Source: an uncultured Bacteroidales bacterium (lineage in GTDB: Bacteria > Bacteroidota > Bacteroidia > Bacteroidales > Muribaculaceae). Taken from it: DNA of 64,000 bases. Numbering within the stretch: the stretch's first letter is position 1; every line of letters starts with the position of its first letter. The position numbers and the translations under genes were made by a program. The stretch spans positions 8,439 through 72,438 of the forward strand of contig CATZGB010000013.1 in the NCBI GenBank assembly GCA_958418815.1, written 5' to 3'. Below, in pieces: positions 54,411 through 63,121 of the stretch. The notes beneath the pieces are model-generated. The model made no database searches. It was not told the DNA's origin and was given only the letters and a program-made list of their open reading frames with translations.

Positions 54411-54418
54411 TAACTTTG
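54411..54418 (+). promoter_or_regulatory. -7 promoter box of the 54.5-kb gene
   Basis: TAACTTTG, 128 nt before the chosen ATG; -33 element not evident. It implies a long leader. Confidence 0.4.
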
Positions 54419-54546
54419 CAACAATTTGTGACTCTTGGTGGTTTTATAATCAGACAAGGAGATCAGGCGACCTCCAAGATTGAGACATGCTAAAACCGGG
54501 GAGTGACTTCCCTCTTTTTATCTTGAGCTTTAAATCTATCAAAGGT

Positions 54547-54894
54547 ATGATTCAAAAGAAAGTCATAGATTCCATTTACAAGAAATTCAGGAAGCGGCCT
54601 GCGTCGCCCGACGAGCTCGACATACCCTTGTTGTTCGAGAAAGTCCCCATTGAAACCGCCATCGAAATCGACGGCGACCATTTGGTCATAAACTCCATCG
54701 AGTCCACCTCCCCGTTCCACTCCATACCGGTGAGCCACATCCATGCCATAATCGAATTCGACGAAGCCGTGGCCATCGTTCTCCATTCATCGATAATTTT
54801 CATATCAAAAGAGGACGGCTCGGTGCATGTCCACCTCAAGGACATCGGCCCGACATTCATAGACAGGGTCAAATCCATCCTTTCGCCGACCTGA
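54547..54894 (+). CDS. Small protein of unknown function
   Basis: 115 residues from the ATG at 54547, which has AAAGG just before it. The frame is open 20 codons further upstream, but that part lacks coding character. A basic N-terminal helix (KKVIDSIYKKFRKRP) is followed by mostly beta sequence (DHLVINSIESTSPFHSIPVSHIHAIIEFDEAVAIVLHSSIIFI). No signal peptide or membrane span. No family recognised. Confidence 0.6.
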   Translation: MIQKKVIDSIYKKFRKRPASPDELDIPLLFEKVPIETAIEIDGDHLVINSIESTSPFHSIPVSHIHAIIEFDEAVAIVLHSSIIFISKEDGSVHVHLKDIGPTFIDRVKSILSPT

Positions 54895-55242
54895 CCCCGC
54901 TATAGTCCAGACATACCTCTCCGCCCCCGAACATACGGCCACACAATTATCCCCCGACAACACCGCCGGCGGCCACTGTTGCCGCCATTGTCTCCCAAGA
55001 AGCAAAAGCAGACAAAAGAACCCCCAAAGTCAAGTAACCAGAGCAATCAAAGCCAAAGGCAGAATCAAAGCCCAAACCACTGCCACACGGGCAACGCTCC
55101 CGCTTGACTCCGAGAGGCCCTTTAGCTCATCGACCGGACGGGAGATAAATCGAGGCTATCAGGAAAGTGCTGGCAATCCCGCATATCCCCGAAGACGTCA
55201 AACCGAACCAACCCGAAGGCTGCGAATAACTCGTGATAACAC
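54895..55242. other. Non-coding stretch before a terminator
   Basis: Contains many short stops in all frames. A tRNA-like word (CCTTTAGCTCATC) was checked but no cloverleaf forms. It may be the 3' region of the small gene or a decayed gene. Confidence 0.45.
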
Positions 55243-55287
55243 AAAGACAGGCAACCCCGGCAATCACTGCCGAGGTTGCCTGTCTTT
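55243..55287. terminator. Strong terminator hairpin
   Basis: A 14-bp perfect stem (55243-55256 with 55274-55287) with an inner CGGCA/TGCCG. It is followed by ATTCG on the plus strand and preceded by AAAG. It lies between the plus-strand small gene and the minus-strand esterase, so it can serve both. Confidence 0.7.
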
Positions 55288-55423
55288 ATTCGTATGGCTA
55301 AGCTGTTTTCTAATAGATAGTTACCTTGTCATCGTAATTGCTGACCCTGGCTGGTATGGTTTGGCATTAGTCGCCAGAGCCTTGATAGCCAGAAAGAATT
55401 CAGTTATCAGAGTTCTCATAAGA

Positions 55424-56584
55424 TTAGAATGTCTCATAGTATTTGGTGGCTTTTGCTGCACTCGTAATACGAAGATTGCCGGGTACAGCATTCTTGACCC
55501 AAATCTGATTGTCCCAATCTCCCTGTGTAAATTTGAATTCCGCAGGTAATTTGAGGTAGATATCGATACTGTATGTAGAATCATTAATTTGTGTCATTTT
55601 TATTCCCTTTGGATTCCAGTTTGCAAGAGCCTCTTGATTACCGGTTATATACACATCTCCATTTAGGGAGGCCCCCGAAAGTTCAACATGTGCCTTACAG
55701 GATATATTATCGGTTGGCTGACAATCATCTGCAAGTCGATAGACTGCATAACTCTTCAGTGCGTCGATAAGCACAGGTTGGTAACTCCAATTGTGGGAGT
55801 ATTCCGGATACTCTTTTATCACCATCTTGACATATTCGGGAAGGTTAGCGGATTCAAAATGAGCCTTCACTTTGTCCCATGCCGACCGCCATTCGTCAGG
55901 CCAACCGGTATCCACGCATTCATTGGCCATCGTCATAAAAATGAAACGGGGCTTATTATTGCTGAAATCATAATTTACGAGTTCTTTTCCCCATAGCTGG
56001 TCATCCCATGCCAGATTGGGAGACAGGGCGATATAGTCGTCAAACATATCCTCGGAAGTCAATGAGTCAAGAATAAAAGACGCGCTTAGGGAATGTCCTA
56101 AAGCAAGCGTATGTCCAGTTGTGCGATACTCTGAATTGATATATGGCATTAGTTCTTCCTTTATGAATTTTTTGAACAGCGGTGCACATCCATAATCATC
56201 CGGCATATTTTCCGGTTTCGGTATATTAACGGGCATGGAGTAGAAATCCCTGTTCCTTTCATAATTGTAATCAGGTATATATGGCGAAGGGATACCCACG
56301 ACAATGAATGGACGAGTATCCTCATTTTCGGGTTGACAACCATAGTGCATAAGGCTATGTACCAGATCAAATCTTGAGCGCCATTGAGAATCGAATACAT
56401 ATATCACATCGTATTCCGATTGGGTAGCCTCATCATACTCATCAGGTGTGAATATCAGTACGGGGCGTTTGAAAGGGAAATTTTCTGAGTCAAGATACTT
56501 GACCTCAACTCTTGCAGTCTCCTGTGCAGATGCTCCTGATATGGAGACCAACACCATAAAAAAGATTGTGAGTATTCTTATCAT
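55424..56584 (-). CDS. Secreted Fes/IroE-type esterase with C-terminal starch-binding-like module
   Basis: 386 residues from the ATG at 56584; the longer frame crosses the promoter and is rejected. Signal peptide 1-21. The esterase domain covers about 25-285: VIYVFDSQW, nucleophile S165 in ALGHSLSASF and H274 in EYSHNW. Residues 300-375 (DVYITGNQEALANWNPKGIKM ... FKFTQGDWDNQIW) follow the CBM20/CBM48 pattern. That combination suggests an esterase acting on glycan-bound acyl groups or a siderophore-like ester. The gene is AT-richer than most of the window, as are its two neighbours. Confidence 0.8.
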   Translation of the reverse strand: MIRILTIFFMVLVSISGASAQETARVEVKYLDSENFPFKRPVLIFTPDEYDEATQSEYDVIYVFDSQWRSRFDLVHSLMHYGCQPENEDTRPFIVVGIPSPYIPDYNYERNRDFYSMPVNIPKPENMPDDYGCAPLFKKFIKEELMPYINSEYRTTGHTLALGHSLSASFILDSLTSEDMFDDYIALSPNLAWDDQLWGKELVNYDFSNNKPRFIFMTMANECVDTGWPDEWRSAWDKVKAHFESANLPEYVKMVIKEYPEYSHNWSYQPVLIDALKSYAVYRLADDCQPTDNISCKAHVELSGASLNGDVYITGNQEALANWNPKGIKMTQINDSTYSIDIYLKLPAEFKFTQGDWDNQIWVKNAVPGNLRITSAAKATKYYETF

Positions 56585-56608
56585 TTTTTTGATTTTTGAT
56601 TTCTGATG

Positions 56609-56616
56609 CAAAATTA
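56609..56616 (-). promoter_or_regulatory. -7 promoter box of the esterase gene
   Basis: TAATTTTG on the minus strand, 24 nt before the ATG. The TTTG in the inverted repeat is 27 nt away, too far for a standard -33 element. Confidence 0.45.
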
Positions 56617-56635
56617 CAGCCGTTAAAAATCCCTC

Positions 56636-56695
56636 GCCATACCCAAAAGTAGACAAATGAAGATCGGAGTGAAAACATACACTTTTGGGTATGGC
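56636..56695. repeat. Perfect 15-bp inverted repeat between divergent promoters
   Basis: GCCATACCCAAAAGT (56636-56650) is repeated inverted as ACTTTTGGGTATGGC (56681-56695), with 30 bp between. The two flanking -7 boxes lie at nearly equal distances outside the arms (19 bp each). The geometry suggests an operator for a dimeric or cooperative regulator that controls both genes. Confidence 0.75.
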
Positions 56696-56714
56696 ACAGC
56701 AGAAGGGATGATTC

Positions 56715-56722
56715 TACTTTTG
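56715..56722 (+). promoter_or_regulatory. -7 promoter box of the 56.7-kb gene
   Basis: TACTTTTG, 16 nt before the ATG; placed as the mirror image of the esterase promoter about the inverted repeat. Confidence 0.5.
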
Positions 56723-56738
56723 CAGTGTAAAATCAATT

Positions 56739-57275
56739 ATGAATATGACAACCGAAGAAAAACGCCAGATTGCAGACTGCCGAATCGCAGTTGCAGGAGC
56801 TACTGTGTTTATCGGCAGCGTCAGAACCGAACTTCAACAGTTGGGCTTTGAGGCGATTCAAATAATATCCCCGTCTGATGAAGAACCTATTATAAATATA
56901 GATGTTATTGCCGAGAATGTCAATGATGGCAGTTCTTGCTTATCAAAGGATGCGACTATTCCTTTAATATTGCCATTTGATTTTGTAAATGGAGCCGGTG
57001 CTATCGTTGTTATGCCTGAGGACGAAAGGGATATGTTACGCAAGCCTAATCTCCGGCAATGGGCGGCAACATATATGGCAGGTTATTGTGCTTTCTGGAA
57101 TATAGATGGGTGCGAGTGGTTGCGCTATTCGTTATCCGACATCAAGAACGGCGTAACGAACAGTACGGCACTTGACACAGCAGCGCATATGTGCGCACGG
57201 ATAGCAGCCAACATCGCCGTAGAGCGTGAAGTAAAACATTTTCCACGATTTTATTTGTGCAAGAATTTAGAATAG
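56739..57275 (+). CDS. Protein of unknown function, divergent from the esterase
   Basis: 178 residues. The opening RIAVAGATVFIGSVRTELQQLGFEAIQII reads like a nucleotide-binding beta-alpha-beta unit, as in ThiF/HesA-like N termini, but the glycine pattern is incomplete. A second conserved-looking part is LRQWAATYMAGYCAFWNIDGCEWLRYS. No signal peptide. The 3' end overlaps the convergent LuxR-type gene by 9 bp. I cannot assign a family; a cytosolic partner of the neighbouring regulator is possible. Confidence 0.65.
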   Translation: MNMTTEEKRQIADCRIAVAGATVFIGSVRTELQQLGFEAIQIISPSDEEPIINIDVIAENVNDGSSCLSKDATIPLILPFDFVNGAGAIVVMPEDERDMLRKPNLRQWAATYMAGYCAFWNIDGCEWLRYSLSDIKNGVTNSTALDTAAHMCARIAANIAVEREVKHFPRFYLCKNLE

Positions 57276-58022
57276 CTTGTTGTTTGTAGCGGCAACTATG
57301 GCTTCGGATATATTGCGCACATCAAGTTTCTCGAATATGCGCTGACGGTATTTCTTGATAGTGTCGGGCGACAGACAGATTTTATCAGCAATCTCACTCA
57401 TTGTAAAACCTTGAATAGAGAGTGTCAGCACAGATTTCTCACCGTCTGTAAGAGTCGGCATCTGCCGTTTGTCCCAGCGGCGAGTAGTCAGATTATACTC
57501 AAAGAAACCGGCCGAGCCGACGCGGTGCATCTCTATATGTCCGGCGTCGTTGTGGGTAGATGCCGACACCACGCAGAGGGCGAGCCATATTCGCCCGTCG
57601 GATGTGAGGGTAAGCGGAGTCAGCTTGTGGTTGACAAGTAGCCTTCGCCCGTCATTTTGGATATGAAAATCGTAAGAGATGTACCAGTCCTTACGCTCAT
57701 TAACCGGAATCGTTTGATAAAATGAAAATCCTGCTTCGTTCAGATCAATCAAACACTGCTGCTCATCCTCAGGCACATATTCCAAATAGAAACGATAGCC
57801 ACGTTTCACCACCTGCTCAGGTGTCAATCCGCACAGGAACATGGGATTGGGCGACACATACAAGAAATTCTGCTTGAAATAGTCGATGATATAGACACTC
57901 TGGTATGTGGAGCGAGAAAACGCCTCTGCCGAGCGGATATATTCATCCACCCGGCTGTAATCAAGTTCTTCAGGGAGCTTGACCTCATTATCAGGTATGA
58001 AGAAATCGTCTGTCGTTTTCAT
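57267..58022 (-). CDS. PAS-domain LuxR-type transcriptional regulator
   Basis: 251 residues. A PAS-like sensor domain covers about 35-165 (YQSVYIIDYFKQNFLYVSPN, GYRFYLEYVPEDEQ). A LuxR HTH covers 187-251 (LTDGEKSVLTLSIQGFTMSEI, then CLSPDTIKKYRQRIFEKL). No receiver domain or membrane span, so it should sense a small cytosolic molecule or redox state. It is the closest regulator to the inverted repeat at 56.64-56.70 kb and may bind there. It has a TAACTTTG box 50 nt upstream. Confidence 0.88.
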   Translation of the reverse strand: MKTTDDFFIPDNEVKLPEELDYSRVDEYIRSAEAFSRSTYQSVYIIDYFKQNFLYVSPNPMFLCGLTPEQVVKRGYRFYLEYVPEDEQQCLIDLNEAGFSFYQTIPVNERKDWYISYDFHIQNDGRRLLVNHKLTPLTLTSDGRIWLALCVVSASTHNDAGHIEMHRVGSAGFFEYNLTTRRWDKRQMPTLTDGEKSVLTLSIQGFTMSEIADKICLSPDTIKKYRQRIFEKLDVRNISEAIVAATNNKLF

Positions 58023-58072
58023 CTGTTTGCAATTCTCAAAATGTCGTATTTTTCAGCCCGGATTTCATTTTG

Positions 58073-58080
58073 CAAAGTTA
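58073..58080 (-). promoter_or_regulatory. -7 promoter box of the LuxR-type gene
   Basis: TAACTTTG on the minus strand, 50 nt before the ATG; no TTTG partner. Confidence 0.45.
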
Positions 58081-58401
58081 CGAATTTTGTTGGGAATCAG
58101 GATTATTATCCGAGAATGTTAACGAGGACAAAACCGGCCCCTCCCATTTTCGTCTGACTCGTCATTACAGCCCACATCTCCTATAAAGCCCATACATCAC
58201 ATTGCCAAATCCCTGTTTCTTTATGAGAACTGGAGGCATCGTGGATACTGGAGGTCGGAGTAGTTCAGTTCGGGCCATATATGCCCTACAAATTAAACCA
58301 AACTACATACTATGTTGGCTCGTGAAAAAAAGAAACCGGCCTTCCGCCGCGATGATGCAAACTTTTCCACCAAGAGTTAGGCGAGTTTGCGATTTTCTGC
58401 G
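58081..58401. other. Non-coding stretch between divergent genes
   Basis: Short frames only, none with coding character; contains the upstream regions of the LuxR-type gene and aspS. Confidence 0.5.
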
Positions 58402-58409
58402 TAACTTTG
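58402..58409 (+). promoter_or_regulatory. -7 promoter box of aspS
   Basis: TAACTTTG, 77 nt before the ATG; TTTG occurs only 12 nt upstream. Confidence 0.5.
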
Positions 58410-58420
58410 CGTCAAGCTTT

Positions 58421-58449
58421 GCTGTCGCCATCTGCGGCGACGGCTTTTT
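58421..58449 (+). terminator. Terminator-like hairpin in the aspS leader
   Basis: GCTGTCGCC (58421-58429) pairs with GGCGACGGC (58436-58444), nine pairs including one G-T, around a 6-nt loop. TTTTT follows at once. It starts only about 8-10 nt after the expected transcription start and ends 37 nt before the ATG, so it is placed as an attenuator. Confidence 0.55.
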
Positions 58450-58486
58450 GACATAGTTAACAAATTCCATTTCGAAGCATAGAACC

Positions 58487-60247
58487 ATGTACAGGACTAA
58501 CACCTGCGGCGAGTTACGACTTGCCGATGCCGGCAAAGAAGTCACCCTCGCCGGATGGGTACAGAGGTCTCGCAAGATGGGAGGAATGACTTTCATCGAC
58601 CTCCGTGACCGCTACGGCCTGACCCAGATTGTTTTCAACAACGCTGACAACGCAGAGCTCTGCGAGCAGGCCAATCATCTGGGACGCGAATATGTGGTGC
58701 AGGTAACCGGCACGGTAGCCGAGCGCTCCGCGAAGAATCCCGCGCTCCCCACCGGCGATATCGAAATCATCGCAGGCGGCCTGAAGGTGCTGAACCCATC
58801 CGAAGTCCCCCCTTTCACAATCGAGGATGAGACAGACGGCGGAGACGACCTCCGCATGAAATTCCGCTATCTCGACCTGCGCCGCCCATGTGTGCGCAAG
58901 AATCTCGAGTTGCGCCACAAGATGACGATGGAGGTGCGCCGTTATCTCGATTCCAAGGGCTTCCTTGAGATAGAAACTCCGATGCTCGTAGGCTCCACAC
59001 CGGAAGGCGCCCGCGACTTCGTGGTGCCGTCGCGTATGAATCCCGGCCAGTTCTATGCCCTGCCCCAGTCTCCCCAGACCCTCAAACAGCTGCTGATGGT
59101 CTCCGGCATGGATCGTTATTTCCAGATCGTCAAGTGCTTCCGCGACGAAGACCTGCGCGCCGACCGCCAGCCCGAGTTCACCCAGATTGACTGCGAGATG
59201 AGCTATGTCAACCAGGAGGATGTCATATCCCTGTTTGAGGGCATGGCCAAACACCTCTTCAAGGAGCTCCGCGGAGTGGAGATAACCGAGCCCTTCATCC
59301 GTATGCCATGGGCCGACGCCATGCGGCTCTACGGTTCAGACAAACCCGACCTTCGCTTCGGCATGGAGTTTGTGGAACTGATGGACATAATGAAAGGCCA
59401 CGGCTTCGGGGTATTCGACAGCGCGGAATACATCGGCGGAATCTGCGCCAAGGGTGCGGCAAGCTATACCCGCAAGCAGCTCGACCAGCTCACCGACTTC
59501 GTGAAGCGTCCGCAGATCGGAGCGAAAGGAATGGTCTACGCCCGCGTTGAGGCTGACGGCTCAGTCAAATCATCCGTTGACAAATTCTACACCCAGGAAG
59601 TGCTGCAGCAGATGAAAGAGGCATTCAAGGCCGAGCCCGGCGACCTCATCCTGATACTCTCCGGCGATGACGCGATGAAGACCCGCAAACAGCTCTGCGA
59701 GCTTCGCCTTGAGATGGGCAACCGCCTTGGCCTGCGCGACAAAAACAAGTTCGCCTGCCTCTGGGTGGTTGACTTCCCAATGTTTGAATGGTCAGAAGAG
59801 GAACAGCGCCTCATGGCGATGCACCATCCCTTCACCCATCCCAAAGATGAGGACATCCCCCTGCTCGACACCAAGCCCGAGGAGGTACGCGCCGATGCAT
59901 ACGACATGGTAGTGAACGGTGTGGAAGTCGGAGGCGGCTCGATACGTATCCACGACTCCGCCCTGCAGGCAAAGATGTTTGAGATTCTCGGCTTCACCCC
60001 CGAAAAAGCCCAGGAGCAGTTTGGCTTCCTCATGAACGCCTTCAAATACGGCGCGCCCCCACATGGCGGCCTCGCTTACGGCCTCGACCGATGGGTGAGC
60101 CTGTTCGCCGGGCTCGACTCCATACGAGACTGCATGGCATTCCCCAAGAACAACTCCGGACGCGACGTGATGCTTGAAGCCCCCTCCGCGCTCGACCAGA
60201 AGCAGCTCGACGAACTGCAGCTCGCCCTCGACCTCAAGGATAAATAA
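58487..60247 (+). CDS. aspS: Aspartyl-tRNA synthetase
   Basis: 586 residues, full length. N-terminal OB-fold anticodon domain (about 1-110; [26 protein letters not shown]). Class II core with [20 protein letters not shown] and [22 protein letters not shown] (motif 2). The bacterial GAD insertion covers about 290-420, and [15 protein letters not shown] is motif 3. It charges tRNA-Asp. The Nif3-like gene follows after 29 bp. Confidence 0.98.
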   Translation: MYRTNTCGELRLADAGKEVTLAGWVQRSRKMGGMTFIDLRDRYGLTQIVFNNADNAELCEQANHLGREYVVQVTGTVAERSAKNPALPTGDIEIIAGGLKVLNPSEVPPFTIEDETDGGDDLRMKFRYLDLRRPCVRKNLELRHKMTMEVRRYLDSKGFLEIETPMLVGSTPEGARDFVVPSRMNPGQFYALPQSPQTLKQLLMVSGMDRYFQIVKCFRDEDLRADRQPEFTQIDCEMSYVNQEDVISLFEGMAKHLFKELRGVEITEPFIRMPWADAMRLYGSDKPDLRFGMEFVELMDIMKGHGFGVFDSAEYIGGICAKGAASYTRKQLDQLTDFVKRPQIGAKGMVYARVEADGSVKSSVDKFYTQEVLQQMKEAFKAEPGDLILILSGDDAMKTRKQLCELRLEMGNRLGLRDKNKFACLWVVDFPMFEWSEEEQRLMAMHHPFTHPKDEDIPLLDTKPEEVRADAYDMVVNGVEVGGGSIRIHDSALQAKMFEILGFTPEKAQEQFGFLMNAFKYGAPPHGGLAYGLDRWVSLFAGLDSIRDCMAFPKNNSGRDVMLEAPSALDQKQLDELQLALDLKDK

Positions 60248-60276
60248 TCCCCTGGGGAAACAACACCCGACAGCCG

Positions 60277-61047
60277 ATGACAAACAGAGAAATAACCCAC
60301 GCCATAGAGGAGTTTGCCCCACTCTCGCTGCAAGAGAGCTGGGACAACTCCGGATGGCAGCTTGGCGAGCCGGAGGCAGAATGCACCGGGGTGATTGTCT
60401 GTGTCGACGTGACACCCGACATCATACAGGAAGCCGCCTCCAAAGGATGCAACCTGATTGTCTCTCACCATCCACTGATATTCCGGGGGGTCAAACAGAT
60501 CACAGGCCGCGACCGAGTGGAGCGATGCATACGGCAAGCCTTCCGCCAAGGGATATCCATCTACTCCTCACATACCGCGACTGACTGCGCGCCAGCCGGA
60601 GTCTCATGGGAGATGGCCCGCCGACTCGGCCTGGCAGACACCGAAGGCCTCGACCCTTCGGGTCTCGGAGTCATCGGCGACCTGCCATCGGCATTGCCCT
60701 GGCTGGAGTTCGTCAAGCTTGTCAAAAAAGCATTTGGCGCGGAGACTGTCAGATGCTCCAGAGTGCCGTCCGACGACTGGAAAGTCGCCAGGGTGGGCCT
60801 GTGTGGCGGTTCCGCCGCCGAATTCCTCCCGGCAGCCCTTGCCCGAGGCGCGCAGGCATACGTCACCGCCGACTGCAAGCTAAACCAGTTCATCGACCAC
60901 GCCGACGACATACTGCTGGTCGATGCCGGACATTTTGAGACAGAAGAATGCACAAAAGATATTTTTTGTCGCGTGATTTCTGAAAAATTTCCTAACTTTG
61001 CAGTCTGGAAATCAACCGTTGAGAGAAATCCGGTCGTCCACATCTGA
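60277..61047 (+). CDS. Nif3-like dinuclear metal centre protein
   Basis: 256 residues of the NIF3/YqfO family: SWDNSGWQLGEPE, metal-binding IVSHHPLIFRGVKQI and SSHTATDCAPAG, and a C-terminal LLVDAGHFETEE with a His and Glu for the second half of the site. The family forms hexameric rings with two metals; its reaction is disputed (often labelled GTP cyclohydrolase type 2). It overlaps in direction with the zinc-ribbon gene 51 bp downstream, a common pairing in Bacteroidetes. Confidence 0.92.
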   Translation: MTNREITHAIEEFAPLSLQESWDNSGWQLGEPEAECTGVIVCVDVTPDIIQEAASKGCNLIVSHHPLIFRGVKQITGRDRVERCIRQAFRQGISIYSSHTATDCAPAGVSWEMARRLGLADTEGLDPSGLGVIGDLPSALPWLEFVKLVKKAFGAETVRCSRVPSDDWKVARVGLCGGSAAEFLPAALARGAQAYVTADCKLNQFIDHADDILLVDAGHFETEECTKDIFCRVISEKFPNFAVWKSTVERNPVVHI

Positions 61048-61069
61048 CAAGACGATGGATTCCTCTTCA

Positions 61070-61077
61070 TATCTTTG
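61070..61077 (+). promoter_or_regulatory. -7 promoter box of the zinc-ribbon gene
   Basis: TATCTTTG, 21 nt before the ATG. A second box, TAACTTTG, lies inside the end of the Nif3-like gene (60993-61000). Confidence 0.5.
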
Positions 61078-61098
61078 TAAAATTTTCCATCTTTTAGC

Positions 61099-61860
61099 AT
61101 GGCCACTGATAAGAACAAATCTGAAAACCTCTCCGTCGAGAGCCGTCTCAACTCCCTCTACAAGCTCCAGACGGTCCTGACCGAAATCGACCGCATAAAG
61201 ACCATACGCGGTGAACTTCCCCTTGAAGTCAAAGACCTCGAAGACAACCTCGAAGGCCTCCGCACCCGTATCGCCAACTTCAATGCCGACATCGACACCC
61301 TCCGTCAGAAACTCGCCCAGGAGAAAGAGAAAATCGCCGACTCGCAAAACAAAATCGCACGCTACAAAGAGCAGCTCGACAATGTGCGCAACAACCGCGA
61401 GTTTGACCTCCTGTCAAAAGAGGTTGAATTCCAGACACTCGAAATCGAGCTCTGCGAAAAACATATCGGCGAATACACCCGCAACATCGACAACCGCACA
61501 CGCGACATCGAGGTGACCGAAGAGAAAATCTCCGACACCGAGCATGTGCTCGCCGAAAAGCGCGCCGAACTTGAGGAAATCGTCAGCGAGACCCGCCAGG
61601 ATGAAGAACGCCTCCGCCAGCAGGCCAAAGACCTCGAGCCGATGATTGACGCCCGCACACTCAACGCGTTCAAGCGCATCCGCAAGAACGCCCGCAACGG
61701 CCTTGGAGTAGTCTACATCCAGCGCAACGCATGCGGCGGCTGTTTCAACCGCATCCCGCCTCAGAAACAGCTTGAAATCAAGATGCGCAAAAAAATCATC
61801 GTCTGTGAATACTGCGGCCGCATCCTCGTCGATCCCGCAATCGCCGGCATCGGGGAATAA
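61099..61860 (+). CDS. Coiled-coil protein with C4 zinc ribbon (CT398/DUF164-like)
   Basis: 253 residues. Residues 10-190 are a long charged coiled coil (e.g. LRQKLAQEKEKIADSQNKIA). The C terminus holds a zinc ribbon with C212, C215, C236 and C239 (ACGGCFNRIPP and VCEYCGRILVDP). In other bacteria this family has been linked to flagellar or secretion-associated sigma-54 partners, but no such genes are here, so its role is unknown. It is transcribed with or after the Nif3-like gene. Confidence 0.9.
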   Translation: MATDKNKSENLSVESRLNSLYKLQTVLTEIDRIKTIRGELPLEVKDLEDNLEGLRTRIANFNADIDTLRQKLAQEKEKIADSQNKIARYKEQLDNVRNNREFDLLSKEVEFQTLEIELCEKHIGEYTRNIDNRTRDIEVTEEKISDTEHVLAEKRAELEEIVSETRQDEERLRQQAKDLEPMIDARTLNAFKRIRKNARNGLGVVYIQRNACGGCFNRIPPQKQLEIKMRKKIIVCEYCGRILVDPAIAGIGE

Positions 61861-61912
61861 TCCCCGCGGCAGCAACCTCTCCTCTCTGCCATCAACACCG
61901 AAAAGAATCCAC

Positions 61913-61960
61913 GGAGGTGTGTCCTTTCCCCGGAACAGTCCGGTGTCAGGCCACACCTCC
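61913..61960 (+). terminator. Hairpin after the zinc-ribbon gene
   Basis: A 9-bp perfect stem (61913-61921 with 61952-61960) encloses a CCGGA/TCCGG hairpin. The tail is TGACTTTTAC, just before the next ATG. Confidence 0.5.
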
Positions 61961-61971
61961 TGACTTTTACA

Positions 61972-62607
61972 ATGAAACGACTCCTCATCGCCATAGCAAC
62001 ACTGGCCTTCCTCCTGCCGTTCACAGCCAAATCAGCTTCTCCCGGCCACATCTCCGCAGACAAGAAACCGGCGATGCGATTCAAAGGGACTGATGTCGAC
62101 TCCCTCGTCATGGCCATATGCCGGGAACACGGCACAGCCCGCATAGGCGGCATATGGAGCGCCACAACCGACGGGGCCACTGTCGGAATCGTCCCCGCCA
62201 AAGCATGGACTGCCAAGACTGGAATGACCACCCCGCAAAAAGGCAAGACCCTCGCCGAACAATGGCTGATGATCCTGCTCGACAGTCCAGACCCACGGTT
62301 GCAGCCTGGAACACTTATGGGATGGCTGTCGCCGGCAGCAAAACCCGACCATTACAACGCACAGATATTCACCCGCCAGAACAACTCTACCCTCACCTCC
62401 GCGCGTCCATTCATACTTCATATCATTGACGACGGCCATATGACAATGAAAGGAATCCGCAAAGGCATTGAAATAAATCCCTGGCGACTGTTGCCATATA
62501 TGATAAGAGGCAGCATAAGATACCGCGACGAGACACCACGCGACCTCGACGGATTCCTGAAGAAATGGCCAGTGCCACACAATCCCCAGAACCCACGTTA
62601 TCTCTGA
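61972..62607 (+). CDS. Secreted protein of unknown function
   Basis: 211 residues with a signal peptide (cut near SAS). The mature part has no motif I recognise; a few aromatic-rich stretches (ARIGGIWSAT, PGTLMGWLSPAAKPDHY) suggest a compact fold. It is followed after 22 bp by a second secreted unknown and then a Crp/Fnr-like regulator, all on the plus strand, so a small operon is likely. Confidence 0.65.
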   Translation: MKRLLIAIATLAFLLPFTAKSASPGHISADKKPAMRFKGTDVDSLVMAICREHGTARIGGIWSATTDGATVGIVPAKAWTAKTGMTTPQKGKTLAEQWLMILLDSPDPRLQPGTLMGWLSPAAKPDHYNAQIFTRQNNSTLTSARPFILHIIDDGHMTMKGIRKGIEINPWRLLPYMIRGSIRYRDETPRDLDGFLKKWPVPHNPQNPRYL

Positions 62608-62629
62608 GCCAATACCCCACCCCACAGAA

Positions 62630-63121
62630 ATGAACGCCAGACAATTCACTTCAGCTCTTGCAGTCGCGCTCACTCTCTCTGCCGCAACAAAAGCCGACAG
62701 GGTGGTCACCACACGCAAAAACCTCAAACCAATCCAGACCACGGAACAACCAGCCGATCCGGCCATCGCCAAGACCGACACCCTGGTCTCACCAGTCGGA
62801 GCCGTCAGATTCTGCGGATACGAGAAAACCCTCCGTGCCAACAAAGAGACTATATTCATTGAGAACACAACAGACCTCACCATCTCATCAATCACCTTCA
62901 CAATCGAATACCTTGACTTGTACAAGCGGCAAATCCACTCGCGCACAGTCAGGCAAAAAACATCAATACCTCCGCGCGAAACACGCCGCTACGACATCAA
63001 ATCCTGGGACACCCAGAAAACATACTACTACACCAATGGCGACCAGCCACGCAAATCAGCCACCCCTTACGACATCCGCATCACCACAGACACCATACTG
63101 ACCCAGCCATGCACCCCATAG
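62630..63121 (+). CDS. Secreted protein of unknown function, coupled to a regulator
   Basis: 163 residues with a short signal peptide. Residues 50-150 look like a single beta-sandwich (ETIFIENTTDLTISSITFTIEYLD, PPRETRRYDIKSWD), the pattern of fibronectin-like or DUF-type adhesion modules. It overlaps the Crp/Fnr-like gene by 13 bp, which implies translational coupling. No family assignment. Confidence 0.65.
   Translation: MNARQFTSALAVALTLSAATKADRVVTTRKNLKPIQTTEQPADPAIAKTDTLVSPVGAVRFCGYEKTLRANKETIFIENTTDLTISSITFTIEYLDLYKRQIHSRTVRQKTSIPPRETRRYDIKSWDTQKTYYYTNGDQPRKSATPYDIRITTDTILTQPCTP

Noticed and set aside
54895..55242. tRNA gene
   Set aside because: A D-loop-like word is present but no acceptor or T-arm pairing could be found.
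56636..56695. Invertible promoter segment
   Set aside because: Bacteroides invertible promoters enclose a promoter between recombinase repeats; here only 30 bp lie between the arms and both -7 boxes are outside.
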